Assembly (NCBI RefSeq): GCF_012986595.1
Contig: NZ_JAAQYM010000006.1
Span: 1 to 64,000, forward strand
Length of the DNA stretch: 64,000 nucleotides
Reading direction: 5' to 3'
Origin: Pseudomonas koreensis
GTDB lineage: Bacteria; Pseudomonadota; Gammaproteobacteria; Pseudomonadales; Pseudomonadaceae
The translations under genes were made by a program, and so were the position numbers. Each line of letters opens with the position of its first letter. Within the stretch, counting starts at the first letter, position 1. Positions 42,803 to 52,359 of this stretch are shown here, piece by piece. The notes under the pieces are model-generated. The model was not told the DNA's origin, did not search any database, and was given only the letters and a program-made list of their open reading frames with translations.

Positions 42803-43747
42803 GTGGACCGTTTCGATGCAATGCAGGCGTTTGCCCGGGTGGTCGAGGCGGGCAGCTTCACCAAAGCCGCCGAGACCCTGCACATGAGCAAGACCACCGT
42901 GACCCAGCTCGTCCAGCAACTGGAGGCGCGGCTGCGGGTCAAGTTGCTCAATCGCACCACGCGCAAGGTCAACGTCACCGCCGATGGCGCAATATTCTAC
43001 GAGCGGGTGATCAGTTTGCTGGCGGATCTGGACGACGCCGAAACCGCTTTGTCCGGCGCCTCTGCGTTGCCCAGGGGACGCTTGCGGGTGGATGTGCCGA
43101 GCCCGCTGGCCCGCCTGATTCTGATTCCGGCGTTGCCGGACTTCCACCGGCGCTACCCGGACATCCAGATCGACATGGGCGTCAGTGACCGCATCGTCGA
43201 CATCATCGATGAGAACGTCGATTGCGTGGTGCGCGGCGGCGAGTTGCTGGATCAGTCGCTGATGGCCCGGCGGGTGGCCGATCTGCAGCTCGGGGTATTC
43301 GCCGCGCCGAGTTATCTGGCCCGCGCCGGAACACCGACGCATCCTCTGCAGCTTGAGGATTCGGATCATCGCGTGGTGGCGTTTCTCTGGGCCCGCACCG
43401 GCAGACCGGTGCCTTACGCCTTGCACAATGCCAGTGAACGCCTGTTGATCAAGGGACAGCACGTTCTGGCGGTCGATGATGGCAACGCCTATCTGGCGGC
43501 GGGCCTCGCCGGCATGGGCGTGCTCTGGCTGCCCCGGTACATGTCGGCTGAACACGAGGCGCGGGGCGCGTTGGTGCCATTGTTCGAGGGCTGGGGTCTT
43601 GATCCTATGCCGTTGTACATCGCGTACGCGCCGAACCGGCATATCAGCCAAAAGCTAAGGGTCTTTATCAATTGGATCGTGGAGTTGATGGCGGGCCACG
43701 CCAATGGCCCGGAACTTGCTGAGACGCGCTCCGAGACTGTCAAATAA
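42803..43747 (+). CDS. LysR-family transcriptional regulator (GTG start)
   Basis: The protein has 314 residues: winged helix (~1-60: FDAMQAFARVVEAGSFTKAAETLHMSKTTV) and effector domain with PRGRLRVDVPSPLARLILIPALPDF. It is of the CrgA/AaeR-like group. The start is GTG at 42803, backed by GGAGGGCGAC 6 bases upstream; earlier starts would place extra residues before the HTH. It is divergent from the second ridA, its likely target. Confidence 0.85.
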   Translation: MDRFDAMQAFARVVEAGSFTKAAETLHMSKTTVTQLVQQLEARLRVKLLNRTTRKVNVTADGAIFYERVISLLADLDDAETALSGASALPRGRLRVDVPSPLARLILIPALPDFHRRYPDIQIDMGVSDRIVDIIDENVDCVVRGGELLDQSLMARRVADLQLGVFAAPSYLARAGTPTHPLQLEDSDHRVVAFLWARTGRPVPYALHNASERLLIKGQHVLAVDDGNAYLAAGLAGMGVLWLPRYMSAEHEARGALVPLFEGWGLDPMPLYIAYAPNRHISQKLRVFINWIVELMAGHANGPELAETRSETVK

Positions 43748-43822
43748 ATAACGAATAACGGCAATCACAACTTCGGCAGTTCTGGATGCAGCGCTATTCG
43801 CCCAAGGAGCGTCACCCCCGTC

Positions 43823-44983
43823 ATGAATATGTATATCGATATTGTCGGCGCGTGCAATTTAAGCTGCCCTTCGTGCCCGATGGGCAACTCGGAAAACGTC
43901 AACTTCAAGAAAGCCATGCAAGTTGACATGTTCCGCAAGATCGTCGAGAAGGCCCGGAACGAAGGGGTCGAGACGATCTTTCTGTATAACTGGACCGAGC
44001 CATTGATCCACCCGCGAATCGGTGAGTTTGTCGAGATCATCAATTCGGCCGGTTTGCAGAGCGGTATCAGCTCCAACTTGAACCTGGCCAAGAACATAGA
44101 AACCGCCATGCTGGCCAATCCGTGGTTCTTCCGTATCTCGTTGTCCGGGTTTTACCAGGAGACTTACCAGCAGGGGCACGTTGGCGGTGACATTGAAGTG
44201 GTCAAGGCCAACATGATCAAACTGCATGAGCTCAAGCAGCAACATGGTTTGAATACGCATATCGAGGTTTACTACCACCGTTATCTGGACAATATTGAAG
44301 AAGAAGGGCTGATGCGCGAGTTCAGCCAAAGTCTGGGTTTCGAGTTCTCCACCGGGTATTCAGTAATGATGCCGCTGGAGAAAACGCTGGCGCTGATCGA
44401 GCGCGACCCTTCGGTGACGGATACCGATCATGAAACCCTGAAAAGACTGGCGCTGCCGCCTTACGACGATCTGGTCAATCTAGTCCGCCAATTTCCGAGG
44501 CAGGCGTGCTCGCTCAAGGATGACTGGCTGGTGCTCGATTGCAACGGCAACACCATCTTGTGCTGTACAATTTTCAATCAGACCGAATACCAGGTCGGCA
44601 AGTATCTGGACATGCCTCTGGCGCAACTGACCGGCCTCAAGTCCACCCAGAAAAATTGCGTCGACATGTGCAATCGCTGTGCGAAAAACGGCATGCACAT
44701 CTATGCGACGTTACCCAATCAGGGACCGCTGCGAGAACACGCAGTCAACCGCATTATCGACTTCCAGCGCCGTACGATCTTGGGGCTGCCGGTCGAAAGC
44801 GAAAAGCTTGGGCGAACCGGCGAAGTCAGTGCGGAGAACTTCGACGAAGCGCAATACCTGCAAATGAACCAGGACGTCAAAAACGCGATTTCCACGGGGG
44901 CGTTCACCAGTGGTTATCAGCATTACGTGCTGTTCGGGCGTCTGGAAGGCCGGCTCGGTGCGGGTTATCTCACCGTCGTCTGA
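43823..44983 (+). CDS. Radical SAM protein with SPASM-like cysteines and a C-terminal module
   Basis: The 386-residue protein has a radical SAM cluster site C11-x3-C15-x2-C18 (CNLSCPSC). A TIM-barrel core (~1-225) follows, then seven cysteines (C229, C240, C247, C248, C279, C283, C286) that resemble a SPASM region holding a second Fe-S cluster. The last ~40 residues (FDEAQYLQMNQDV ... HYVLFGRLEGR) match a short module found at the ends of glycosyltransferases and surface-polysaccharide proteins. No RiPP precursor or glycan cluster lies beside it. It is A+T-richer than its neighbours. Its 3' end overlaps the converging LysR gene by 19 bases. Confidence 0.83.
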   Translation: MNMYIDIVGACNLSCPSCPMGNSENVNFKKAMQVDMFRKIVEKARNEGVETIFLYNWTEPLIHPRIGEFVEIINSAGLQSGISSNLNLAKNIETAMLANPWFFRISLSGFYQETYQQGHVGGDIEVVKANMIKLHELKQQHGLNTHIEVYYHRYLDNIEEEGLMREFSQSLGFEFSTGYSVMMPLEKTLALIERDPSVTDTDHETLKRLALPPYDDLVNLVRQFPRQACSLKDDWLVLDCNGNTILCCTIFNQTEYQVGKYLDMPLAQLTGLKSTQKNCVDMCNRCAKNGMHIYATLPNQGPLREHAVNRIIDFQRRTILGLPVESEKLGRTGEVSAENFDEAQYLQMNQDVKNAISTGAFTSGYQHYVLFGRLEGRLGAGYLTVV

Positions 44984-45852
44984 CCGTGCGGATCGGGCCC
45001 TGCCAGTTGGGTTGAAAGCCACTCGCTGAAACATCGCGCCATCGGGTCGTTCTCGCTGTCGCGATGGGTCAGCAGCGCCCAGTTCGGGCCGCGAATGGTT
45101 TGCTCCACCAGCGGCTGCAACAGCCCACTGTCCTGCGCCTGGCGGCTGAGCAACTGGCTGACCAGCGCAATGCCAAGCCCTGCACACGCAGCGTCCAGCA
45201 ACAGGCCCGGGTCGGAGAAGTTCAGGCCCTGATCCTGCTGGCCGACATCGATCCCGGCTTCCACCGCCCAATGACTCCAGTCCATTTCCCGTTCGCCGTG
45301 CAACGTGGTGCGCTGCGCGGCGGGCTGCGCCAACACGCTCGGGTGGCAGGCCGGGTAGAGGCGGTCGGCATGCAGCACTTTGAAGCTGCATTCGGCTTGC
45401 GAGCTGATGTCGTCGCGCACGGCGAGGTCAATCGTCTGGCTGACCATGTCGGGCACTTCATCGGTGCTGAAAATCCACAGATCGACCTGCGGATGCTGTT
45501 GCCGGAAATCCGCCAGACGCGGCAGCAGCCAGTGCCGGGCAAACGCCGGCGTGGTGTTGAGCACCAGTTGATTGGGCTTCTGATATTGCCCGAGGCGCCG
45601 GATGCCGACCGCCAGTTGCTGCAGCATCGCCTGCGTGGTGCTCAGCAGGTCGTGGCCGGCATCGGTCAGCGCCACGCTGCGTCCGTTGCGAAAGAACAGC
45701 GGCTGTTCGAGGTACGCCTCGAGGCTGCGGATCTGCTGGCTGATCGCCGATTGCGTGAGGTGCAACTCATCGGCGGCCTTGTGAAAACTGCCCAGGCGAG
45801 CAGCCGCTTCGAAGCCGCGCAGGGAGCTGAGCGGCGGCCAGTGTTTGAGCAT
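44965..45852 (-). CDS. LysR-family transcriptional regulator (GcvA-like)
   Basis: This 295-residue protein belongs to the GcvA-type LysR group (WPPLSSLRGFEAAARLGSFHKAADELHLTQSAISQQIRSLE). An effector domain with ARHWLLPRLADFRQQHPQVDL follows. It is divergent from the agmatine deiminase operon (111-base gap) and is its likely regulator. Canonical Pseudomonas aguBA is controlled instead by the TetR protein AguR, so this locus is regulated differently. Confidence 0.86.
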   Translation of the reverse strand: MLKHWPPLSSLRGFEAAARLGSFHKAADELHLTQSAISQQIRSLEAYLEQPLFFRNGRSVALTDAGHDLLSTTQAMLQQLAVGIRRLGQYQKPNQLVLNTTPAFARHWLLPRLADFRQQHPQVDLWIFSTDEVPDMVSQTIDLAVRDDISSQAECSFKVLHADRLYPACHPSVLAQPAAQRTTLHGEREMDWSHWAVEAGIDVGQQDQGLNFSDPGLLLDAACAGLGIALVSQLLSRQAQDSGLLQPLVEQTIRGPNWALLTHRDSENDPMARCFSEWLSTQLAGPDPHGQTTVR

Positions 45853-45963
45853 ATCGATAAGTTCCTCTAATCAGTTCTGCGCAAAATCCATCGTTTGTTC
45901 ACCTGTTTATGCGTCCGTAGCATGGTCGCCTTGAACACATTGGCTTAACTAGCGAGGCTTATC

Positions 45964-47016
45964 ATGCAGCACAATGACAATAAAAACAGCGCTTGGATGA
46001 TGCCGGCGGAGTGGGTCACCCATGCCGCCACATGGATGGTCTGGCCGCACAACAAAACGTTGTGGGAGTCGGGGTGGCGCGTGACATTGGCGCAGGTGCA
46101 GGAAGACTTCGCCCGGGTCGCCAACGCCATCGCCCGTTTCGAACCGGTGAAGCTGGTGGTCGATCCGTCGGCCATCGCCAGCGCCAAAGCCCTGTGCGGG
46201 CCAAACATCGAATTGATCGCGCTGGCGGTCAACGACAGTTGGTGCCGTGACTCCGGCCCGAGCTTCGTCTGCCATCCGCAGCACGGGCTGGCCGGTGTCA
46301 GCTGGCGCTTCAACGCGTGGGGCGGCAAGTCGGCGCATGACCTGGACGAAAGCCTGGCACGTCGCGCCCTCAATCATCTGGGCCTGGAGTGCTTCGGCAC
46401 GCCGCTGAGCAATGAAGGCGGAGCGATTCACGTTGACGGCGAGGGTACGCTGATTACCACCGAGTCGGTGCTGCTCAACCCCAATCGCAACCCGGGCATC
46501 GGCAAGGCCGAAATGGAAGAAATCTTCAGCCGCTTGCTCGGCGTGAAGAAAACCATCTGGCTGCCGGGCGATCCGGATTACGTCACCGGCGACATGACCG
46601 ATGGCCATGTCGATGGCGTCTGCGCGTTCGCTCGTCCCGGCGTGTTGCTGGTGGATGCCACCCATGACCAGAACTCGGTGTACGCCGAGGTGGCGCGGGA
46701 GAATCGCCGCGCACTGGAACTGGCGACCGACGCTCAAGGCCGCCGGTTCGAACTGATCGAGCTGTTTGAGGCCAGCGAAGCGGTGGACACCGACGCCGAA
46801 GTGTTCTGCGCCTCGTACACCAATTTCTACATCGCCAACGGCGCGATCATCATGCCGGCTTACGGCATCGAGGCTGACCACGCCGCCGCCAAGGTACTGG
46901 AACAGGCCTTCCCCGGCCGCGAAGTGGTGCCGGTGCGCATCAATCACCTGGCTCATGGCGGTGGCGGGGTGCATTGCATCACCCAACAGCAACCGGCCTG
47001 GCCGGTGGAGGGTTGA
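45964..47016 (+). CDS. aguA: Agmatine deiminase
   Basis: The 350-residue enzyme converts agmatine to N-carbamoylputrescine and ammonia. It is a pentein: NDSWCRDSGPSF, FNAWGGKSAHD, GGAIHVDGEGTLITTES, DGHVDGVCAFA, and the catalytic C338 in GGGGVHCITQQQP. The start at 45964 follows a plausible GAGG site. It is the first gene of a run with the amidase (3 bases downstream), so the pair would take agmatine to putrescine. Confidence 0.92.
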   Translation: MQHNDNKNSAWMMPAEWVTHAATWMVWPHNKTLWESGWRVTLAQVQEDFARVANAIARFEPVKLVVDPSAIASAKALCGPNIELIALAVNDSWCRDSGPSFVCHPQHGLAGVSWRFNAWGGKSAHDLDESLARRALNHLGLECFGTPLSNEGGAIHVDGEGTLITTESVLLNPNRNPGIGKAEMEEIFSRLLGVKKTIWLPGDPDYVTGDMTDGHVDGVCAFARPGVLLVDATHDQNSVYAEVARENRRALELATDAQGRRFELIELFEASEAVDTDAEVFCASYTNFYIANGAIIMPAYGIEADHAAAKVLEQAFPGREVVPVRINHLAHGGGGVHCITQQQPAWPVEG

Positions 47017-47019
47017 GCG

Positions 47020-47928
47020 ATGAGCCATCTGACCATCGCCACCACGCAGATGCCGTGCACCTGGGACCTGCAGCACAATCTTGATCAGGCTGAGCAACTG
47101 GTCCGTGACGCCGCCGCGCAGGGCGCGCAAGTGATCCTGCTGCAGGAGCTGTTCGCCACGCCGTACTTCTGCATCGAGCAAAGCCACAAACACCTGGCGC
47201 TGGCCGAGGAGTTTCGCGACAGCCGCATGCTCCAGCGCTTTGCCGCACTGGCGAAAGAGCTGGGCGTGGTGCTGCCACTGAGCTGGTTCGAGAAGGCTGG
47301 CAATGCGTACTTCAATTCGCTGACCGTGGCCGATGCCGACGGGCGCCTGTCAGGGGTGTACCGCAAGACCCACATCCCCAACGCCATCGGTTATCAGGAG
47401 AAGGAATATTTCAGCCCCGGCGACAGCGGTTTCAAAGTCTGGGACACCGCGTTCGGCCGCCTTGGCGTGGGCATCTGCTGGGATCAGTGGTTCCCCGAAA
47501 CAGCGCGCTGCCTGGCGTTGATGGGCGCCGAAGTGCTGCTGTTTCCCACCGCCATCGGCTCTGAACCGGGCTGCGCGGCGCTGGATTCCCGTGACCACTG
47601 GCAGATGACCATGCGCGGTCACGCCGCGGCCAATCTGCTGCCGGTGGTGGCGGCGAATCGGGTCGGGCGCGAGGTGGCGACCACCGATTCGGCGTTGCAC
47701 ATGCGCTTTTACGGCTCGTCGTTCATCAGCGATCACAAAGGCCAATTGCTCGCCGCCGCCGACCGCGACAGCACCGGTGTGCTGGTGCACGGCCTCGATC
47801 TCGACGCCATGCGCGAAGAGCGCCTGAGCTGGGGCATCTACCGTGACCGCCGCCCGGACATGTATGGCGCGCTGCTCAGCCACGACGGTCGCCACCTCCA
47901 TGCACGCTGGAACACTCAAGGGGTTTGA
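47020..47928 (+). CDS. aguB: N-carbamoylputrescine amidase
   Basis: The 302-residue nitrilase-superfamily enzyme keeps the Glu-Lys-Cys triad: E in ILLQELFATPYF, K in YRKTHIPN, C in GVGICWDQWFPE. It hydrolyses N-carbamoylputrescine to putrescine, CO2 and ammonia. It is translationally close to aguA. The next start codon, ATG 47931, lies just after its own stop. Confidence 0.92.
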   Translation: MSHLTIATTQMPCTWDLQHNLDQAEQLVRDAAAQGAQVILLQELFATPYFCIEQSHKHLALAEEFRDSRMLQRFAALAKELGVVLPLSWFEKAGNAYFNSLTVADADGRLSGVYRKTHIPNAIGYQEKEYFSPGDSGFKVWDTAFGRLGVGICWDQWFPETARCLALMGAEVLLFPTAIGSEPGCAALDSRDHWQMTMRGHAAANLLPVVAANRVGREVATTDSALHMRFYGSSFISDHKGQLLAAADRDSTGVLVHGLDLDAMREERLSWGIYRDRRPDMYGALLSHDGRHLHARWNTQGV

Positions 47929-47930
47929 AC

Positions 47931-49034
47931 ATGGCTACGCACCACAAACGACTGCTCGGCGTATTGGGCCTGGCGCTGACTTGCGTGATCCCGTCGCTGC
48001 ATGCTGAGGATAAAACCCTGCGGCTGTACAACTGGGCCGATTATTTTGCCGAAGACACCCTCAGCCGCTTCACCGCCGAAACCGGGATCAAGGTGATCTA
48101 CGACGTCATGGACGGCAGCGAAACCCTAGAAGCCAAGATGCTCTCCGGCGGCAGCGGCTACGACCTGATCTTTCCCGGCGACACCGTGGCCGAGCGCCTG
48201 ATGCGCGCGGGCAGCCTGATGCCGCTGGATCCATCGAAGCTGACGGCGCTGGCCGACATCGAACCCGGTTTGCAGAACCTGCGCAGCCATTACGAGCATT
48301 CCCGCCAAGCCACCGTGCCCTACACCTGGGGCACCATCGGCCTGACATATAACGCGGCACAGATCCAGCAGCGCATGGCCGACGCGCCGGTCAACAGCCT
48401 GGACCTGTTGTTCAAACCGGAACTGGCGGCGAAATTTGCCGATTGCGGAATCTCCATGATCGACTCGCCGGACGAAGTGCTGGCGGTGGTGCTGAATTAC
48501 CTGGGACGCGATCCGCGCAGCGCGAAACCGGCGGATCTGGCGGCAGCCAGCGACTTATTGATGAAACTGCGTCCGTACATTCGCAAGTTCCAGTCGCAAC
48601 CGGTGACCGATCTGGTCAACGGCAATCTGTGCCTGTCGCTGGGTTACAGCGGTGACATGACCCAGGCCCAGCGCACCTCGGACAGCGCCGGCAAGGCCAC
48701 GAAATTCCAATACCGCATCCCTCGCGAGGGCACCACGGTGTGGATGGACACCATGGCGATTCCGGTCGATGCGCAACACCCGGAATACGCCTACGCCTTC
48801 ATCAACTTCGTGATGCGCCCGCAGAACATGGCGGCGATCAGTAACTTCACCGGCTACCCGACTTCCAACGCCAAGGCGCGGGCCAGTGTCGATGAGGCGA
48901 TGCGCGACAACCCGGACATTTACCCCGACGAGGCCACCTATGCGCGGTTGATTCCGGGCAAGGACATTCCCCAGGCCGACATGCGCGCCCGCATGCGCAC
49001 CTGGACCAAATTCAAAACCGCCACCCACCCGTGA
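47931..49034 (+). CDS. Polyamine ABC transporter substrate-binding protein (PotF-like)
   Basis: This 367-residue periplasmic protein has a Sec signal (residues ~1-25) and the spermidine/putrescine-binding fold: LRLYNWADYFAEDTLSRFTAETGI, GSGYDLIFPGDTVAERL and VPYTWGTIGLTYN. It is a relative of PotF/SpuD and probably binds agmatine or putrescine. No ATPase or permease accompanies it, so it would use transporter parts encoded elsewhere. It lies between the amidase and the exported deiminase. Confidence 0.86.
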   Translation: MATHHKRLLGVLGLALTCVIPSLHAEDKTLRLYNWADYFAEDTLSRFTAETGIKVIYDVMDGSETLEAKMLSGGSGYDLIFPGDTVAERLMRAGSLMPLDPSKLTALADIEPGLQNLRSHYEHSRQATVPYTWGTIGLTYNAAQIQQRMADAPVNSLDLLFKPELAAKFADCGISMIDSPDEVLAVVLNYLGRDPRSAKPADLAAASDLLMKLRPYIRKFQSQPVTDLVNGNLCLSLGYSGDMTQAQRTSDSAGKATKFQYRIPREGTTVWMDTMAIPVDAQHPEYAYAFINFVMRPQNMAAISNFTGYPTSNAKARASVDEAMRDNPDIYPDEATYARLIPGKDIPQADMRARMRTWTKFKTATHP

Positions 49035-49081
49035 TGCCAGCGCCGGCGCCCGCGCGCCGGCCAATTTCAGGAAAACCCGCT

Positions 49082-50203
49082 ATGTCGACCCGTCGTGAGT
49101 TCATCAAACAAGTATCGGTCGCCGCCGGTGTCAGCGCCGCGTGCATCGGCCTTGGCCTGTCGCCGGGCAAAGTGCTGGCGGCCAGCGCAAAGGATTGGTT
49201 CATGCCCGACGAGGGCGACCCGCACGAACGCGCGTTCATCGCCTTCGGAGCGCAGGACGCGATCTGGGAGGATTTCACCGCTGACGTGCAGGCCGCCCTG
49301 GGCCGTGTCGCCCGTGCCATTGCCCGCTATGAGCCGGTGACCGTGTTCTGTCGCCAAGGCGAGCGCAGCCTGGCCGAAGAGTATTGCGGCACCCGTAATG
49401 TCACCTACGTGACCGCCGCGCTCGATGACATCTGGATGCGTGACATCGGCGCCAACTTCGTCATCGACGACAGGGGCGGCCTCGGTGCGGTCGACTTCAA
49501 TTTCAACGGTTGGGGCGATAAACAGCAGCACACCAAGGACGCGAAAATCGCCGCGATTGTGGCTGACGACGCGCAAGCGACTTACCTGCGCAGCGAACTG
49601 GTGGGCGAGGGGGGTGGCATTGAAGTCGATGGTCACGGCACCGGGATCATGACCGAAAGCAGCTGGATCAACGCCAACCGCAACCCGGGCTGGAGCAAGG
49701 CAGACGTTGAGGCCGAACTGAAGGCGCGGCTGGGCCTGCGCAAAATCATCTGGCTGCCGGGGATCAAGGGCAAGGACATCACCGACGCCCACGTCGATTT
49801 CTATGCGCGGTTCATCAAGCCCGGCGTGGTCATCGCCAACCTCGACACCGACCCGCAATCCTACGATCACCAAGTCACGCTGGCGCATCTGGAGATTCTC
49901 AGGAAAGCCACCGACGCTGACGGTCGGCCACTGCAGATTCACACGATTTCGCCGCCGCTCAACCCACGCAAGAGCAAGTTCAATAAGAACAACCCGGATT
50001 TTGCCGCCGGCTACATCAATTACTTCGTGATCAACGGCGCGATTATCGCCCCGGAGTTCGGCGACAAGGCCGCCGACCAAAAGGCTTACGAGCTGCTGTC
50101 GAGGCTGTACCCGGAGCGCAAAGTCGAGCTGCTGAACATCGATGCGATTACGGCCGGTGGCGGCGGGATTCATTGCGTGACCAGCCATCAGCCGCAAGCG
50201 TGA
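49082..50203 (+). CDS. Tat-exported agmatine deiminase-family protein
   Basis: The 373-residue protein starts with a twin-arginine signal (STRREFIKQVSVAAGVSAA, residues ~2-35). An agmatine-deiminase-like pentein domain follows: LDDIWMRDIGANF, FNFNGWGDKQQHTK, GGGIEVDGHGTGIMTESSW, AHVDFYARFI, with the catalytic C365 in GGGGIHCVTSHQP. All catalytic segments look intact. It would hydrolyse agmatine or another guanidino compound in the periplasm. Paralogous to AguA of the same operon, which is cytoplasmic. Confidence 0.88.
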   Translation: MSTRREFIKQVSVAAGVSAACIGLGLSPGKVLAASAKDWFMPDEGDPHERAFIAFGAQDAIWEDFTADVQAALGRVARAIARYEPVTVFCRQGERSLAEEYCGTRNVTYVTAALDDIWMRDIGANFVIDDRGGLGAVDFNFNGWGDKQQHTKDAKIAAIVADDAQATYLRSELVGEGGGIEVDGHGTGIMTESSWINANRNPGWSKADVEAELKARLGLRKIIWLPGIKGKDITDAHVDFYARFIKPGVVIANLDTDPQSYDHQVTLAHLEILRKATDADGRPLQIHTISPPLNPRKSKFNKNNPDFAAGYINYFVINGAIIAPEFGDKAADQKAYELLSRLYPERKVELLNIDAITAGGGGIHCVTSHQPQA

Positions 50204-50253
50204 TTGACTCTTTGGCCCATCGAGCCAACTATCGGCGGATAACAACATGACCG

Positions 50254-51276
50254 ATGGGCCAGACCTTGATCGAACGACGTCAATTCAGCGGAGGCATGAA
50301 GGGCAAAAACCTTCGCTATCTGAATGAGCAAGCCGCCGAGACCCGCATCACCCGCAGCGGTTTTCTGTTGCTGGAGCACTTTTCGCTGCCGGCCTTCACC
50401 CAGGCGCTGGATACGATCATCACTGCTAACCTGCTGCGCGCCGGGCTCTTTACGTCGCGCACGTTTGGTCTGGGCGAGGGTGAGGTGATCAGCGATCTGG
50501 GGCTGGTGATTCGTCCGGATGCGCAAATTGATTTGGCCTGTCTGGCGGAGCTGGATTTGCTGGTGGTGTGCGGCGGCTACCGCACCGAGTTGAAGGCAAA
50601 CGAGGGATTGATCAGCCTGCTGCGTTGCGCCGCAGAGCGCGGCCTCAGTCTGGCCGGGTTGTGGAACGGTGCGTGGTTTCTCGGCCGCGCCGGACTGCTC
50701 GATGGCTATCGTTGCGCGATCCACCCGGAACATCGTCCGGCGCTGACGGAAATTGCCAAGTCCACTCAGGTCAGCAGCGAACCTTATGTGATCGATCGCG
50801 ACCGGCTTACGGCATCCAGTCCGTCCGGGGCTTTTCACATGGCGCTGGACTGGATCAAAGGCTTGCACGGCAAAGCGCTGGTCGAAGGCATCGAGGATAT
50901 TCTGGCGTTCGAGGAATCGCGCTATCGGCGGATCAAGCCGGACGAAAACCTCTGCGTCAGTGCACCGTTGCGCGAGGTGGTCAAACTGATGGACGCCAAC
51001 CTCGAAGAGCCGCTGGAACTGGAGCAACTGGCGGTGTACGCCGGCCGCTCGCGACGGCAACTGGAGCGCCTGTTCAAGGAGCAACTGGGCACCACCCCGC
51101 AACGCTATTACCTGGAACTGCGCATTACCGAAGCCCGGCGCCTGTTGCAGCACACCGAGCTGTCGCAGATGGACGTGCTGGTGGCGTGCGGTTTTGTCTC
51201 GCCAAGCCACTTCAGCAAATGCTACAGCGCGTTTTTCGGCTATCGGCCGTCCAAGGAAAAGCGCTTGGTCAAATAG
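50254..51276 (+). CDS. GlxA-family (DJ-1/PfpI-AraC) transcriptional regulator
   Basis: The 340-residue protein joins a DJ-1/PfpI-like ligand domain (~30-205, with AGLWNGAWFLGRAGLLDG at the nucleophile elbow, where Cys is replaced by Asn) to an AraC double HTH (~235-335: LEQLAVYAGRSRRQLERLFKEQLGTTP, MDVLVACGFVSPSHFSKCY). Such regulators include ArgR of P. aeruginosa and GbdR. Position at the end of the agmatine locus suggests control of that locus. The start is uncertain; ATG 50296 is also possible. Confidence 0.83.
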   Translation: MGQTLIERRQFSGGMKGKNLRYLNEQAAETRITRSGFLLLEHFSLPAFTQALDTIITANLLRAGLFTSRTFGLGEGEVISDLGLVIRPDAQIDLACLAELDLLVVCGGYRTELKANEGLISLLRCAAERGLSLAGLWNGAWFLGRAGLLDGYRCAIHPEHRPALTEIAKSTQVSSEPYVIDRDRLTASSPSGAFHMALDWIKGLHGKALVEGIEDILAFEESRYRRIKPDENLCVSAPLREVVKLMDANLEEPLELEQLAVYAGRSRRQLERLFKEQLGTTPQRYYLELRITEARRLLQHTELSQMDVLVACGFVSPSHFSKCYSAFFGYRPSKEKRLVK

Positions 51277-51303
51277 CCCCAGCCGCCGCGTGTGCCGCTG
51301 GCC

Positions 51304-52359
51304 TCAGAGCTGATCGGCATCAATCACCGCCTGAGCAAACGCCTGCGGATCTTCCTGCGGCAGGTTGTGGCCGATGCCGCCGTTGATCAGCCGGAACTGA
51401 TACTTGCCGGTGAAACGCTTGGCGTAATCCTCCGGCGCCGGGTGCGGTGCGCCGTTGGCATCGCCCTCAAGAGTGATGGTCGGCACGCTGATCGACGGTG
51501 CGCTGGCGAGTTTTTGCTCCAGCGCTGCGTATTTCGCTTCGCCCTGCACCAGACCCAGACGCCAGCGGTAGTTGAACACGGTGATCTCGACGTGATCGGG
51601 GTTTTCCAGCGCCTTGGCGCTGCGCTCGAACGTCGCGTCATCGAACGCCCATTTTGGCGAGGCGAGCTGCCAGATCAGTTTGGCGAAGTCGTGGGTGTTC
51701 TTGCGGTAGCCGTCGCGGCCACGCTCGGTGGCGAAGTAGAACTGATACCACCACTGCCATTCAGCCTTGGGCGGCAGCGGATTCTGTCCGGCGGCCTGAT
51801 TGCCGATCAAGTAGCCGCTGACCGACACCAGCGCCTTGACCCGCTCCGGCCACAGTGCCGAGACGATGTCCGCCGAGCGTGCGCCCCAGTCGTAGCCGCC
51901 GAGCACGGCTTGCTGGATGTGCAGGGCATCCATGAAGTCGATGACGTCGCTGGCCAGCGCCGCCGGCTGGCCATTGCGCAGGGTTTGCTCCGAGAGAAAA
52001 TGCGTGTCGCCATAACCCCGGGCGTACGGCATCAACACCCGATAGCCCTTGGCGGCGAGCAACGGCGCCACCGCGTCGTAACTGTGAATGTCGTACGGCC
52101 AGCCGTGCAGCAAAATCACCACCGGACCTTGCGCCGGACCGGTTTCGGCGTACGCCACGTCCAGTAACCCGGCCTTCACATGCTTGAGCGGGCCGAACGG
52201 CGAGGGCGCTGAATATGTTGCGGTTTGCTCGCTGGATTCAGGTGGCGCGGCGCTGGCTGTTTGCATCTGAGCAATGGCAGCCGCGCCAACCCATGCGAGG
52301 GCCAGAATCGAGCGGCGTTGAGCTTTAACGGTTGTGCGGTTGTTCACGGCGATCTTCAT
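51304..52359 (-). CDS. Exported alpha/beta hydrolase (epoxide-hydrolase/dehalogenase-like)
   Basis: The 351-residue protein has a signal-like N-terminus (RRSILALAWVGAAAIAQMQTASA) and an alpha/beta-hydrolase fold. Visible are the oxyanion motif LHGWPYDIHSY, the nucleophile elbow GGYDWGAR (Asp) and the catalytic His in NGGIGHNLPQEDP. An Asp nucleophile with HGWP places it with epoxide hydrolases and haloalkane dehalogenases. Substrate unknown. Confidence 0.83.
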   Translation of the reverse strand: MKIAVNNRTTVKAQRRSILALAWVGAAAIAQMQTASAAPPESSEQTATYSAPSPFGPLKHVKAGLLDVAYAETGPAQGPVVILLHGWPYDIHSYDAVAPLLAAKGYRVLMPYARGYGDTHFLSEQTLRNGQPAALASDVIDFMDALHIQQAVLGGYDWGARSADIVSALWPERVKALVSVSGYLIGNQAAGQNPLPPKAEWQWWYQFYFATERGRDGYRKNTHDFAKLIWQLASPKWAFDDATFERSAKALENPDHVEITVFNYRWRLGLVQGEAKYAALEQKLASAPSISVPTITLEGDANGAPHPAPEDYAKRFTGKYQFRLINGGIGHNLPQEDPQAFAQAVIDADQL

